Part shown: positions 21,601-35,837 of the stretch, in pieces
Layout: each line of letters begins with the position of its first letter
Position numbering within the stretch: position 1 is the stretch's first letter
Origin: Patagioenas fasciata
Taxonomy: Eukaryota; Chordata; Aves; Columbiformes; Columbidae
Direction of reading: 5' to 3'
Length of the DNA stretch: 64,000 nt
Assembly: GCF_037038585.1 (NCBI RefSeq)
Contig: NC_092560.1
Span: 61,057,549-61,121,548, forward strand
Notes under the pieces: generated by a model
Databases searched by the model: none
Told to the model about the DNA's origin: nothing
What the model saw: the letters and a program-made list of their open reading frames with translations, nothing else
Program-made: the position numbers and the translations under genes

Positions 21601-23674
21601 TACATGGCTTTGTTTAACTGAAGTGACTGAGTTTAAAGGAGACCCTCTCTCAGAAGTTGTTCACAACCTGCAAAAAGTAGTTTTGAAGTTACAGAGCTGC
21701 AATAGAAGAAAAAATTCAAATATATGAGAACAATTTGTATAGCCCCTCTGTATTAGTCCTACAAATTTGAATCAGTCCTAGAATATTTTATTCACAGATT
21801 ATACTTTTTTTGGATTATTTTGTGAAGTTTAGCAAACTCCAATGGTGCCCTGTACTCTGCTTGCTAAAACTATTTTCAGATTAGTCATTTATTTTATTTA
21901 TTTGTGTCTTCACATTCAAGCTTTAAACATATTCCTGATAATTTCCACATATTTTACAAAATCTAAAATCCTTTTTTTAGCACAGCACACATGCATGAAA
22001 ACTACCAAGAATATCAGCCCAGAATTCTTTGCTCGCTCTTTCCTTTTTCACAGAAAACTAAATAAAACTACATCGCTGTGTTTGTCTGCACACCAAAGGT
22101 ATTTCTAGGATAGGAAGGATGGATGGTCCAGTGGCTTCAACACTTGATAGCATCAGCTTAAAGCAACCCCATAAGGGCCTGAAATTAATTATTGGTAGTT
22201 TGCAACTACAATTAAAAAAAAGGGATTAGAGAAACAGAGAAATAGTTGAGTACTAAGCTAACAGGTTGTGGCACACATAAAAAGCATAAAAGGCTGAAAG
22301 TCTTTAGTGCATACTGTACATATAGCTAAAGTACATAAAAAGCATCCAAGTGCATCATAGACATTTATTAGACCACCAATAAGCAGTAAGAAAATCCCTG
22401 ATAACACCTACAAGATACTGTTTAAAGGTGGGCCAGTAGAGCTGGGGATTATCTTCTTTGGATTTTGGTTTTGCTGTATGCAGTTTATTCAACAATGCAC
22501 AGCATTATACTTGTGTGACTTGCCCCATTCCCTAAATAAAACAATATCCATAGCAACGCTGGTCTTGAATTCAGTTTTTTCTTAAAAACTACTGCCTGAG
22601 TTAGGGTCTGGGCTGATAGGAAGAGCAGTATGCCAAGACCAGTCAGCCTGGCTGGGCGGAAAAGTGTGGGCTCAGCAAATTCACAAGCAAGGTCACATGA
22701 GCAGGTGGGGACTCTCAAAGTGCCACCTGTGGGAGCCAAGAAGCAGGATATGGACAGCCTGTCACTGGGTAAGTCTGGGGGCTATGTCTTGTCAGGCCTT
22801 TTCATGACCTTGGCTCAAGTCCTCAGTCACAGATATCAGGAACAAAAGGGGTGCTTATCTTTAAAATGAACACTTAAATTTCTTGGTCAACAAGACCAAG
22901 AAAGCCACGTGTCTGTGGCTCTCCACACTCACCCGCAAAACTACTAAATTTCTCACCTCACAGACTTTGCGATATTTTCAGACACTGTGAAAATGGTCAC
23001 CAATTAAACAAACTTAGGCAAAAAAACCCCACACACATTGTTTCACTAAATTAACCTGAAAGTAGGCTTACTTTTATTTTTTCTATGGATCTGGAAAACT
23101 AATTGCTTTAGGGTTTGTTGCATATTAAGCAGCCATTTGCTGGACTCACTTTAGTCTATCTTTGCGTTTACTTTTTTTTTTTTTAATTCCAAAAATACAG
23201 TAATCTAGCCTTCTATAGGGTGAAAGTGCCTACAATGTATGAAAGAAGATTCTGTTTTGGTGCAGGAAGATATGCAATCTGTCCTTCCCATGACTGCATA
23301 GTTTCTATAAGAACAAGTATACAAAATAAAACATGCTTTGCCACAAATGTGGTTAATTTTCTTCTAATCTCATTACCATTTAATCAGTTTAATTTTTCGG
23401 AATAATTTGTGCTTTAGATTAATCACAATACAGTCATTCAAGAAAAAAAAAATGGCAACTTCTCAAAGCATTCTAAAAATAACGAAGAATTATAGGTACT
23501 AAACTCTGAAATATCCACATGAAGTAGATGACACCTATTGGAACAACTTGCAGTTTCATGTCTGTGAGGCAGAAAAACTGAAATTGCTGAAGGAGCTAAT
23601 CTGGCAGAATAACCTACTAGCAGGACTAAAATTTGTTCTGCTCACCATGGTTAGCACACTTCCATTTACCAATT

Positions 23675-23696
23675 AAAAAAAAAAAAAAAAAAAAAA
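23675..23696 (+). repeat. poly-A run
   Basis: About 22 consecutive A residues. No adjacent retrocopy is recognised. Confidence 0.9.
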
Positions 23697-26600
23697 CCAC
23701 AGAGAACTTCAGAGACTCGGTGCTCCCTCTCAATGCCTGCCAAAATATTCAGATCAAGTATTCTTTCCCCAAAAGAAATTCACTTTTGCATCCTGTGGGG
23801 GAACACTGTCCCTGAGCCTGTTCCAGTCAGCATGTGGTTTCTGTGTGGCCCAACTGGGAACATGGGATTCAGAGGAGAATTCTGGTTCCCTGATGTAACG
23901 GAGTCAGCCACAGAATCTCAGTGGGTTTATAACAGATTCAGTCTGTGCAAACACAAGTTTTCATTTTGCAAAACTAAGAGTTAATCTGATTATATTATAC
24001 AAATGAATACACATGTACCTACATTGGCCCTATAGTCACACTGCTTAAATCTAAACATAGAGTTAACTACTTTCTGACTTGGGCCATAAATTTTTGAGGT
24101 GTCTTTGCTGCATAACTAAAAGACTAAGCAAGACAGGATTTCCAAGAAGATCTGGGGAAGTTCCAGGAATCCCCCTACTAACATATCAGGAGGTGCTCAA
24201 ACAGATATAGTAGTATAAAACAATAATTTATCCAAAATAATTCCATTAGAAGCATCAAAGTTACAGCATCTGCCATGCACTTGTTAGTAGCCCAAAAGAG
24301 TGCAAACAAACAGCAGCATCTGCTACTATAATTCCTTCCAGCTACTTATTTGCAAGTGTGACTTGCTAAAGGACAGAATCATCCAGTCAATCACTGTTGT
24401 ACAAGTTAGATTTAGCCATGCCTCTTTTCATCTCTTTTTGTGTAAGCATGTGTGTAAAAATGTCAGTCATTTTTGCTGTTGTTGTTTATCAGTTACAGAA
24501 AGCCATGAATATTTCATTCTGCAGCTAAATTAACATCATACCACAATTACACATTTCTCCCCAAAGGCAGTCTATTCTGGACTTGGTATTCAATTTCCTT
24601 TCAGACAGTAGAAAACAAGTACTTTTCTATAAGGAGTTACTGTTTCAGAACTCAGTGTTCTTCACGTAGGAAGTTTGAAAAAGTTTTGCATCAAAACACA
24701 GTGCACAAAAAAGAGTTTCTCTATTTGTACTTCAAACATTAGTTGTCAGATGTACACCTACTTGAAAACATAGACATGGCAATGAAACAAAAAACACCAG
24801 AAAATAAAGGAATTAACTCAATTCAAGTGAGAAAACTTTAGTACAAAATCAAATATGAAAAAAGTTTTCAGGTCTGAAAAGATACTGGGAAATGGGTTGT
24901 TTGGAGGATTAGCATGACATTTTTCTTTTTTTGGTTAAAAGCATATTATTAAGTCAAGTCTATTTTTCTGTTAGCCTGCAGAGGCATCAAAGATTTAAGC
25001 AGCTATTATTTATTAAAGTTATTGGGTCTGCAACACACGAAACAGTCTAGATCAGTTACACATCTGCAACATGAGTCTTTATGTATCTGAGGCCATTCAC
25101 TGACATGGCTTTAATGATGAAATCATAAGAATTAATGAATGTAAATAAATGACAGTGAAATCAACAGCCTCAGTATGATGAAAAGCAGATACGCACTTTT
25201 TCACATTTGTAATTATTTTTCTTTTTTGTTTGTGTTTTGGGGTGGATGTTTTGTAGTTTTTCTTTACTAGTCCATGCCAAATCCTGGTTTAGTCAATCTT
25301 TGCAATATTTATGCATAGACCTTTTATTCAGAAGTCTCAGAATACTTATTAAATAATGCACTGAGTGCTCGTGTTAATGATGCTAAAATGCCCATAATTT
25401 CTAGGTATATTTATCTTTCAATAGCTCAGTTTCCTATGGAAATGAGACGTTACACAGCTATCCCCCATGTTGTTCCAGTTCCCTTCCTTCTCACATAAGA
25501 TTTGAAACCTTTGGCCAGTTTAACCTGAACTTGCTAGGGGCAATGAGGTCTCAAGGCTAGTTAAGACTGCAAAAGCTTTGTAAAACTAGACTGGTGGATA
25601 TACATTCAAAAATAATAACTTGATTTTATAGGTCTATTGCTACAGTCAAAGCAAGCAACACTTACTTAGTGGAGAATTCTCTCAAAGGGAGAGTAATGGG
25701 TAAATATAGGTAGAACACAGAATCATATTATAATTCAGCTAAGCAATCAAACAACAAAGAGAGACCACATGAAGCCAGGTGTCTTTAGTTCTGGCGTTCA
25801 CAGGTTTACTTGTTTGTTACTTTGATCAGTAATAAATTCCCATGATCCTATAGAGTGTTTTACATTAGAACTGTTCAGAACTGCATACAGGAATGGCCTT
25901 AAGAGAAACGCTTCTGTGTTTGTATCGTGGTCAATACAAAATTAGCCCCATTCCCCAGACACTGTAATCAGCTGCCTGAGCATAAATGTACCACCACCCT
26001 CTGCTGGAAAGAGTTTAATCTACAGTCAGAGCTCAGTGAAAATTCTAGATCCAGAACAAAACTTGGGTACACAAAATTAAAGGTTACAACACATCAGGTT
26101 TATAGATAATTATTACCTACAATAATGCAGATCACTGCACTGGGCTCCAAGACTCCCTACATAACACCAGGACAAAGTCAGGCTATCAGAACACTGGGTT
26201 ATTTTGCAGGTTTTTTGTTGCTTCTGGGGTTTACTGATTTTGAAGGGAAGAAGTAAAACCAGGTAGATTTTGATTTTGTTAATGAAGAACCAAATTCTAA
26301 TTCTGCTGATAGTGAGATATTTAAGAGCTCCACTCTGCGCAGCACAATGTCAGTCTTGGAGTCAGTGGTGTGTCTTACCATCTCTTTGGTTTCCTTTGTA
26401 AGATAAGGCCAGAACAAGACAGGGAAAAATCTTAGCAACATAAGATACATTTGGACAAAGAAAATCTGCAGTATTAGACTACATCCCTTTGATATCGTTT
26501 GATTATTTGTTAATGTGAAAACTCTATCAATGAATTCTTACTTATGAGTAACTTTTACCAACATGTTAGTCAATAATTAAGCAAATATTTTTTCCAGTCC

Positions 26601-26780
26601 TATAGCAGAGATGCAAGACCTCTGCTTCCTTGGAATTAAAATATTTTAATTCCTTTTCTTTTTCTTGAATATATTGCTGGCTAGGTTTAATAAAAGCAGA
26701 GCTGTTTGCTCTGTTTGAAATATGTAGATATGTAGGAACCACAGTAAGCAAAGAACTCTTGATAGTCCTAACACAGTCCT

Positions 26781-26852
26781 CAAAAAAAAAAAAAAAAAAA
26801 ACAAAAAACAAAAAACAAACAAACAAAAAAACCCAAACAAACAAAGAAAAAA
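26781..26852 (+). repeat. poly-A and (AAAC)n tract
   Basis: A pure A-run passing into AAAAC and AAAC units. On the - strand it yields artificial Phe/Leu/Val-rich frames that look membrane-like but are simple-repeat artefacts. Confidence 0.9.
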
Positions 26853-27709
26853 CATTGACAACATGAGACAAAAAAGAGAAGCCAGCTGCTCAAAACCAAG
26901 GTCAAGAGAACTAAATGAGTAACAGATGGTACAGACTACCTTTGGCCATTGAAATCAAGCTCAAGCAGTACACTACCCAGCTGTGCAGAAAAGTGGAAAA
27001 ACAGATAGGTTCAAGTGAAGGGAAACACATAATGGCTTGAGGGTTCTAGCAATGAACTTCTTTTACTGAAGCAATGTTAATCGACCACCACCCCTACCTC
27101 TGTGAATCTCTTTTATTTCAGACCTGCAAGAAATGAAAGCTTTTCACTCCCTGGAAAAATGTAAGATTAAATGAGACATGAAAACCACTTGCACTTCTAG
27201 TGTTAAAAACAATACTATCTATAAAGCAATTAGATGTTTCCACATGGAAAAACACATGCAGTTCTCATCTCCCTGTCTTAGAAAAAATTAGCTGTTACAG
27301 ACATACATGCAGATGTATGATGAAAAGATAAAGAGAGCACAAACATCAGGGCATATTAGAAGAAAAATAAACAGCTTATTCTTTAACAACATGTTTTATC
27401 TTAAGTTTTATCAAGTTCTTTCAGTGTACTAGGCACTGCTTGCTCCCAAGTTTAACAGCCCAGCTTGACAAAAAAAAGATTTAGGTATCTCACTCACTTA
27501 CTTGCACGGGCATTTATGGAGAATGCGGTAGATGGCCTGGTAACGGAGTGAACTCTCGGGCTTCAGAAGGCACCAGATGGAAACAGCAGTTGACAAGTTT
27601 AAAACAAGTATGAGAAGGTGGTTTGCACACCGTGTGCAACTAGTGGTGAAACTCTTTGTCACAGAATGCTGCAGATGCTGAATTGTATTGGCTCTAAAAA
27701 GTAATTGGA

Positions 27710-28568
27710 TTAATTAATTGAGGAAAAACACACCAAAGACCGTGAAATATAAAGACAACCACCTCTGGCAAGATAAAAACTTGTGTCCCTGCATACTCTT
27801 ATTCTCTTATCCAGGCATCCACTACTGTGTAACATCAGAGGCAGCATATAGTTTGAATGGGCCTTTGCCTTGATCTGGCACAGTATCATGTTTTCCAAAC
27901 TCAGAGCAGTGAAGTTTGCTCCTTGACCAGACTCTGTCCAATCCTTCTGGTGCTTGAAACTAAACGTGGTCTTTGTGGAGTTCACCACATATCGAAATGT
28001 CATCTTCTGAATGTGCACAGACACACAGACATTCTTGACAATAGTGTGCAACTCATCTCTTCCTCTCTCCTTCATCATCTTGTGCCCTCTCAGAGCACTC
28101 CTTAAAGACAACAGCTACCTGCAGCTGATGTTGCCTCCTCCCATCTTCTTCATCCCACATGCTCTCTTAGCCATTAAGTAGTCCAATGGCAAGAGCATTC
28201 ACAAAGACAGAGAAGATAGGGTGCATTCCTTCTTGGCCTTCTAAACTGAAGGTTAAAATATAACCACTGGATAGAGCATGAAGTGCACTTCTTGCCCAAG
28301 AGCCCAATGAATTCTTCATTAGAGCAAGCAAAGAAAACCTATTTCTCTTTTCATGGGATAGCTTGAGAATGAAATACGTGCTGTATGCTGACCAAGGCAA
28401 GGCGAGATATGGGGTCTGAATCTGTTTAGTCAGAGGAGAATTGAGCACAGGCCCCTCACATGTTAGGTGAGCTCCACAGCTACTGGGGTGTGAAGCACAC
28501 AAAAACAATGCCACGGCTTCTTTGACCAGTTTAAAACAGATGATCCACTCCTTTTCACCTTTGTGCAC
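27710..28568 (-). other. two adjacent 133-codon open frames, unrecognised; possible decayed coding sequence
   Basis: On the - strand, 28568-28167 and 28111-27710 each encode 133 residues in different frames, within AT-rich DNA where such lengths are uncommon. The first ends in a hydrophobic stretch (HPIFSVFVNALAIGLLNG). The second has GANFTALSLENMILCQIKAK. I recognise neither. They could be a frameshifted relic of a retroelement or pseudogene, or chance. There is no splice or promoter support. Confidence 0.2.
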
Positions 28569-28815
28569 AGATAAACCTTACATATCTAGCTCCAAAAGAA
28601 TATCCTGCTTTGCAAACCCAACATAAAAAGAAGTGAGATCCCGGATAGCAAAACAAAGAGCCTTGTGGCACCTTGAGGATTCACCCTTTCTGGAGGATTA
28701 TCTGCTGCCCTGCTTATGGTCAAGGTTGGCATTGGTCAAAGTGCTGTAAAGTGCTGGAGGTTTTGAATCATCTTCTTCAGTTCCTTAGTCTGGGGCTGTA
28801 GATGCCACTTGTCTC

Positions 28816-28833
28816 TTTTTTTTTTTTTTTTTT
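28816..28833 (+). repeat. poly-T run
   Basis: About 18 consecutive T residues; could be the A-tail of a - strand retrocopy, but no parent sequence is recognised beside it. Confidence 0.85.
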
Positions 28834-31800
28834 AGTTTAGTCTACATGACAGGAGATTAATGAATTGAAGTGAAGCTGTCACACTTTTCTAACCATAACA
28901 ACAAAGAAGTACAAGAAAACCCTTGTTCCAACATGGTGCTTCTACGATCTGAAGATCCCATTGCTACAGTTTTGGATACACATTGGTATTAGCTACAACT
29001 ACTGTTCACAGACAACTCCTTCTTGCTCAGCCTTGGCCTCTGAAAGAGGTTGTGGACCAGCCTGGCATCCACATGAAATGCTTGTGCGTTTTTTCCTCAA
29101 TACAGTTAAAAAAAAAAATACTTGAAATTGACTGTTTAAAATAACCTGGTTCATTCTGACTGAGACTAAATATTACATTCTAAAAGTCCTCAGCTGTTGG
29201 AGGTAAGGAACACAGAAACTTTAAGCAAAGAGGTGGTCTGGGGACAGACAGCAGTGATTTCTTCAAGTCAGCACAAATGCAGCTGGAAAAGGACACATGC
29301 CACAGTCTACATCACCGAAGAAATAACAAAACTACTAGCTAGGATGAAGAACTGAGCAACACTGAAAATCTGAAGAAAAAACATAGTTCACTTTCAGAAT
29401 GTTGGGTTTGAACTGAGAACAGGACATCCAGAAAGACAGGCTGAAATGTGAAACTAAATTGAAAGAGACAGAATGGGGTGAAGAGGTAAGCTCGGGAGTT
29501 GCCTGCAAAGAGAAGCTCAGCAAAAGCTCTCACAGTACTTTATATCATTCACACACTAAGAAAAGGGAGGCCAAAAAAAAGAGGGAAAGTAAGATCCATA
29601 GATGCATGTGAAAGAGTTCAAATAAGGAAGAAGAAATTATGTTAAAAGCCTCATAAAATGCTATGAGGTTGGTTAAGCACGACCAGGGTGAAATGCACAT
29701 AAGCAATTTATATTGTCATCTAATAAATCAAGGGAGGAGAGAGGTTATTGCCCAGCCACACAATACAGCAAAGGTAACTTGTTAAAATTCAGATTGTTTT
29801 AAGATACTTCTGCGTGTACACTTTAGCATCACATCCAGTGAACTTATGTACCAGCTGAATTCCCATGCTTAATTGACAGAGGCAGCTAAAAGCAACATAA
29901 TTTTTTAATAACTTAATTCTCAAGTCCTGTCTTGAAGCCACCTATGTTTCTTGCTTTCACTCCTTATATTGGAAAACTACTTGAAATCCTGCTATACTAG
30001 TAAGAAAAGCAAGGCCAGTGAGACACAGACAAAAAAACAGTATCATCTGTAAGAAATTTGGAAACTTTTAAAAAATTTTTTACTACTTCAGGGCAAGCAT
30101 GTTATTACTATTTCCTATTCCAGAATACTTTTCCAAGTGAAAAAGCTTTAAAATGACCCTTTCTGTCATTTCTGCAATGTGTCGTAAATCTTTGCCTTTG
30201 TTTTGTCAGTTTGAAGCAAAATCCTTCAGTGTCTTCTCTGTTCCCCTGATTACCTTAGAAGACATTTTCTGCGCTTGCTCCAGGTTGAGACCATGCTTTC
30301 CAAACACAGATGACTGAACAGTGCAGGGTTCCTAAAGACTGTTAGTGGCTTCGGCACTGCTGTTAATAATCTCAGTCACTTTCTTTATATATATATAAAG
30401 ACACCTTGCTGTAGATTTTAGGTGCACATTTGCCGTTATTTTTCTTTCCCAAAAAGCAGTAGCCAACTGCTGTCTTACAGTCTCTATGTGATTCACCTAT
30501 ATGTAAGATTTTTTTCTCTCTAGTTAGGAAACCCCAGTTTATCTCATCACCTACATGTGCAACCTTGCAAACCGTATTAATAAAATTTATCTCATTTCTG
30601 GAACTACAGTACTCAAATACATTAAGTATTTCTTGTGTTATGTACTGGTTCTTGTATCGATAATTCTTTGCAATCTTGTATCAAAAAATTATCAGAATTC
30701 TTCTGCCCTTCACTGCTAATCATTGATTAAAACATAAGATCCATCCCTCGAGAAAGTCCTTCAGATCAAATATTCATTCCAGAGATTCTATCAGCATATT
30801 AGGTTCATTTTTACCAATGCTGACCAAAGTCTAAGTCTTACAATTCTTACACTAACCTTCTTCTCCTCTAGCTTAATTAATAATATCATAGTTGTTACTA
30901 TACCAAACACCTCAGTGAAATGGAGGCAAGCTTCTTGTTTTCAGTGAATTATTTCAACACAGAACACATTAATCTAGTACAATGTGATCTACTTTTTGGT
31001 AAACAGAAAATGAGGTGAATTGTGACCTATTTGTCTTCACTCGTTATTCTCTTCAAAATTTTTCTTAAAAATTAATATTGAAATAATGTAAAAGGTTTGC
31101 AATCACCTGAACCACTTCTACACCCTTCACTTTTATCCAGATAATCCATTTTTCAGTTCTGGAGTGCTAGATCACAATAATGCTGCCGAACATAATCAAT
31201 CCAATATGCCTCATTTCTATGGAACAGAGCTAATCAGGCTCCCTCCTTCCTCTCAGAGAGTTGAATCCCTCCTTCCTTCACATACTGACAAAATTAATGC
31301 CCTCCTCCATGTCCTTTACTACTCCATCTTCATCTTAATATGTGGTCAGATTATTTTTCGTAAAGAAAGTTATTCAAGTACTTTTTCCTGTCCAAGGTGT
31401 CTTTAGTCTTGGTCCACCCTGGCTTCTCAACATCCTCACTTGCTCTTTCCTTGTTCTCTTTGTATGGATATATGAGAACATTTAAAATTTAACAAAAAAA
31501 AAAAAAAAGCTTTAGTGTCCTTTGTAAGTCTAATCTCACCTTAACTTCTCACAAGTCTCATTTTACTCCTACACTTTCTGACTTCTTTCTTTGACAATCA
31601 GATTATTTTTCCATTTCTGCATTTGGTTCTTCTTTGGACATAATTCAGCTAAGGAAGTTAGACCTACCTGGCTTCTGACAGGCAGGATACCCTGCAATTG
31701 AATGAATCTGTATAAATTAACTGTGCATAACTTAAGTCTTAAAATGAAAACAGGGTTCTTGATCTATCAAAGAAATATGTTCTGCAATCATTTCCTAACA

Positions 31801-34586
31801 GAAAGAGGGCAAAACCCCTGAACTCATTTTAGGATTAAGATTTCTTCATTCTATGGAAGAAATTTATACCATGGATAACCTTTCTTCTATTCAGAGTGTT
31901 CTTCCTTATTGAAAACAAAAATGTCAGTTCTTAAACAAATGGACATAGGAAGCTGCATGCAGCCAGTTTTCAGCATCTCTTACAACTAGAGAATAAGCAT
32001 TTAACCTGAACATCAGTCCTCAGAGGAAGGACCAGAGTCCCAAGGATGTCAAGCTTTGTGGGACTGCCATGGCTACGTTTTGGTGTTCAGGGCATGGCAT
32101 AGGATTTACATACCGTCACATCACATGATACTACTGTAGCTTCTTGAATTTGTACCTCTGTCCATAAAGGAAAATAAATTTATTCCTATCTGTTATTCAG
32201 ACAAAACTGAAAAAGTCCTCGAGAATCTGAACTATTAAAGCTTAATTAAATACAGATATAGGCTCTGCATTTGATTTATGAATGATCTGGGTGTCCAAGA
32301 CATTCCCATTAAAGATCTGGGGTATTTCCAAAGTTGTTTTTTTCCTAACAACAAACTAATTCAGAAAATTTTTGTTCAATTCTTGCACTTCTAGTGTCTC
32401 TGTTTTCTGCTGAACTTCTTGTTTTCAAATAGTTGAACTAACCTAACTATCTTCCTTGTTTCAACTCTTTCATACCTGTGCTATCTGAACATGCATACCA
32501 ACTACAATCACATAAGCCTGGTTTCTAGAGGCTAAAACAGGAGAAAAAGAACATATTCCAGAATGTCTTCCCTCCTTCCTTACACCCAGCAGCTAACTCT
32601 TTCAGAGCCAAGAACAGAAAGAAAGGAAGATAGGACATGCTTCAAGATAAGCTTTTTAAAATATCCACCGGGTTAGTGTGTCTTTTTCCTAACTACATGA
32701 TTACAAAGCTGTATTAAGAGTTTCTGTCAAGTCAGATACATCTAAGACCTGACATTCTGCAGCCTTTCCTTTTAAGATGTTATTTTTCTATACAGATGTG
32801 AATGTTTTTTACAATTTCCTGACCCCAGTTTTAGTATATTGTTCACTTGCTGGTTTTACTGATGTATATGACTGAAGTCATCACCAAAATAAAACCATTA
32901 TGACCCAGACTGTTTTCACTAGTATTAGTACAGGCAAGTTAGACTAATATTTTTTTCAGCATGCCAGACAGATGCAATTAAAAGCTATTTTAAATTTTGA
33001 GGATTTCAGAGAACTGCTAGGAGTCACTGCTGTCTGAAAATAACAGTCAAAGGGAAAATGTTGGTGTTTGATAGTTACTGACAAGTTCTATATGGACAGA
33101 CTCTGCAGGTTTGCTCAGAAGACACATTTGCATTATATGGCTCTGATATTACTAGATCTGAGATTTCATTTACCATTTCAGGGACAGACCTAAGCTTAGA
33201 GTAAGCTAAGGAATTGTCTTACCAATGTAACTCAAAGTGTGTTCCACAAGAAGAAAGGACTCCCAGTGCAACTTGAAATCTGAAGTCTCAGATTTGTCCC
33301 TGAATAACAACAAATGCTCTTCTCAAAATAAAAATAGAGCTTACCAAATATACCAGCTGCTTATTAACTGTTTCATTACTCCCCACTAGACAAGTAATAT
33401 TTTTTTTCTTGGGTTTTTTAATAGACAAAGATCAATTCCAACCACATTTATCAAGTCACTCCATATGTGACACTAAACAGAAAGTCTTTTGGTTTTCTAA
33501 TGCTTTACTCCCTCCAGGAATTCAATCATGCATGAGATGAAATACACTGACTTAGTATTTTCATGAACTGCCTAGTCTGTGGGGAATTTGTCCTAAACTT
33601 GCATTGAAAACTGTTCCCAAAAAAAATCAGCCATAGCATGACAGCTTGCATGGCTTTTCTCTTTATCAGGGACTATATCCAACTCCAGAATGTGTCAGTT
33701 CTGGAGGCTGATGCTTCTTCTAAATCTTCCGTTATACTAGCAGTGGCCCATGTAAGCAGCATACAAAAGTTCCCAAATTCCAAAAACCAGACAGTAAAAT
33801 TGTCAGCCTGTGATGGCATCAATGCCTCATATGAAGCAAATAATACCTGTTTGGTAAGTGCTGGTTTGGAACAGCATTTCTCTAACAAAATTAAAACAGA
33901 AGGCCACATGCAACATTTCTCTGGCTTTAATAGGACTCAAGCAGGCACTGGGAGGTGGAAGAGGTAAGGAGGAGATTGTTGTCATCTGTAACAGAACTGG
34001 AGCATGACATTGCAGCTTTCCTCCTCTTCATGATATCCACATCACCGAACACAGCAGTACCTAGGCTCCATCCCCTTTTCTCCCCTCTCACCCTCATAAA
34101 CTCTCATCAACACCTTATCATATTCACAGCCAAAATAATGACTATTTTCAGCTACAAAAATAGTAAACAGAGAACAGAAACATCACACCCCCTTGTTCAC
34201 TATCTGTTGCTTTTTCATTTATTAACAATCAATAGAGTGTTCCTTTATGAGCACATAATTTATATTTTATGAATGCAGGATAACCAGTAAGTCTTTATAT
34301 CTGCTAACATTTTCTATCAATTGATGTACTGAGTTTATTTAGATGAGCGTAAAAGACCTACAATCTCACTTGGAATTTGTTTCGTAACAGAAAAACAATT
34401 GTCTCTCCCTTGCATTGTCACACTATAAAAGGTCACCACATGCTAATATAGAGTCGAATAAAAAGGCAAATTTTTTTTTTAATTAATTACTTTGCCAGAA
34501 ATCTTTTCCCTTCCTTAAGCATGGGGAAAAAAGTATGAAGGGAGCCCAATAAATATGTTTGCTCTGTGTTATTTAGGAAGGCAGAT

Positions 34587-34845
34587 CTAAAATACCAACC
34601 TATGGACCTTGACCCAGAGGGGGAGCTCCAGCTCCAGGCTAAGAAAAGCTTGACCAGCAAGAAGGGTCAGCCAGGCTCTGCACTGGGAGGGCTGTGAGCA
34701 GCAACCCATGCAGCAGGGCCAGGCTTGGGAGATCCACCTCTGGAAGGGAGGGTGCCTGCAGGGCCAGGTCACCTTTAGCACCTCTATCCTCTCCACACAC
34801 TCCTGCCCACAGCATCCCTCAGCTGATCCCTGAGGGAACACAAAA
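34587..34845. other. isolated GC-rich island of unknown origin
   Basis: A 260-bp GC-rich stretch inside AT-rich DNA. It contains an 84-codon - strand frame that is rich in Cys, Trp and Leu and has no known motif. Sharp composition edges suggest an inserted repeat, perhaps an LTR fragment, or a small CpG-poor regulatory island. Confidence 0.25.
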
Positions 34846-35694
34846 CTTTGCTTGCTGAAACCTTCCTTTTGTTTTCATACGTTCAAGAAATAATCAGAAA
34901 CTCTTGTGAACTTATCACTTTCAAAACCTCTACCTCATCAAGCAGGGGAACACAAAACAACCCAGACAGACAGACATGCAAAGCAAGCAGAGCTGTTCCT
35001 GTTTCCAGAAGCAATTCCGTCAGTAACAAATTCTGTGTCTCAGACAAATAATGACTTGAAGCACTTCAGTAAATTACTCCCAATTACTTCTATCAGTGGT
35101 GACTGTGAGATGTATCTCCCATTTTCAGTCACAGGAAAAAAAGTCTATAATATGTTCTTTGAAGACCTCTGGTGGCAAAGACTGAGCACTGACCTTCCCT
35201 CTCTAATTTGAACACAAAACTGGAGAGGATCATGCAGTGGTTTTGAATGGTAATTTTATGCACCTTTGAATAGCTTGCACAGAGGTTGATTGTAATTTTG
35301 CTATAGGATACATTTCCTGGAACTAATGTCACTGTCCTTATAATACCCAGAATAATGGACAATTGCATAACTACAGCTGAGTAAACAATTACTTTAGCTT
35401 ATTTTTATCCTGCATTGAGTTGTCTATAAATTGCAACTACTGTAGACGTAATATTAGATAAAAGAAAAGAAATAAAGTTTATTCAAATTACTAATAATTA
35501 TTTCAGCATCTTTATTTTGCCTCCATCCTTTCTGAACTACAAGGTTAAAGCATTCCATTTTACTTTTGTTTTCTTTTTGTTTTGTTGATACCAGTTCAAA
35601 TAGTCAAAATGACCCAGGTCACTCTATTTGCCTCAAAAACTGGCTACAGATCATTTTGGATACTATACACTAACTAATAATAAAACCGTGCTTT

Positions 35695-35837
35695 CTAAAA
35701 TGTGTAACCATCTTGCTCAACAGCCCAATTTGATCTAAGAGGTTTCGTTGTATGAATTAGCTTGTTGTCAACCCATCCAAACAGCTTAACTTCTTGCTCC
35801 TTTCCTAAATCCAGATGGTAACATCTACAAAAACACA
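35695..35837 (-). other. weak candidate terminal exon
   Basis: On the - strand a pyrimidine-rich acceptor (atttttgtgtttttgtag) precedes about 46 open codons ending in a stop. The encoded segment has coding-like composition (GKEQEVKLFGWVDNKLIHTT, then WAVEQDGYTF). I do not recognise it and see no upstream partner exon. Confidence 0.15.

Noticed and set aside
21144..21727. Overlapping 105- and 120-codon + strand frames
   Set aside because: Cys/His-rich composition without spaced zinc-binding motifs; nothing recognisable around them.
23675..23696. Poly-A run as the tail of a processed pseudogene
   Set aside because: The sequence upstream shows no recognisable mRNA-derived content and no target-site duplication was evident.
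26566..26871. A 101-codon - strand frame with a hydrophobic membrane-like N-terminus
   Set aside because: The hydrophobic part is the translation of the poly-A/AAAC simple repeat.
33638..33967. A 109-codon + strand frame
   Set aside because: No domain, no splice or promoter context, and an overlapping antisense frame of similar quality.
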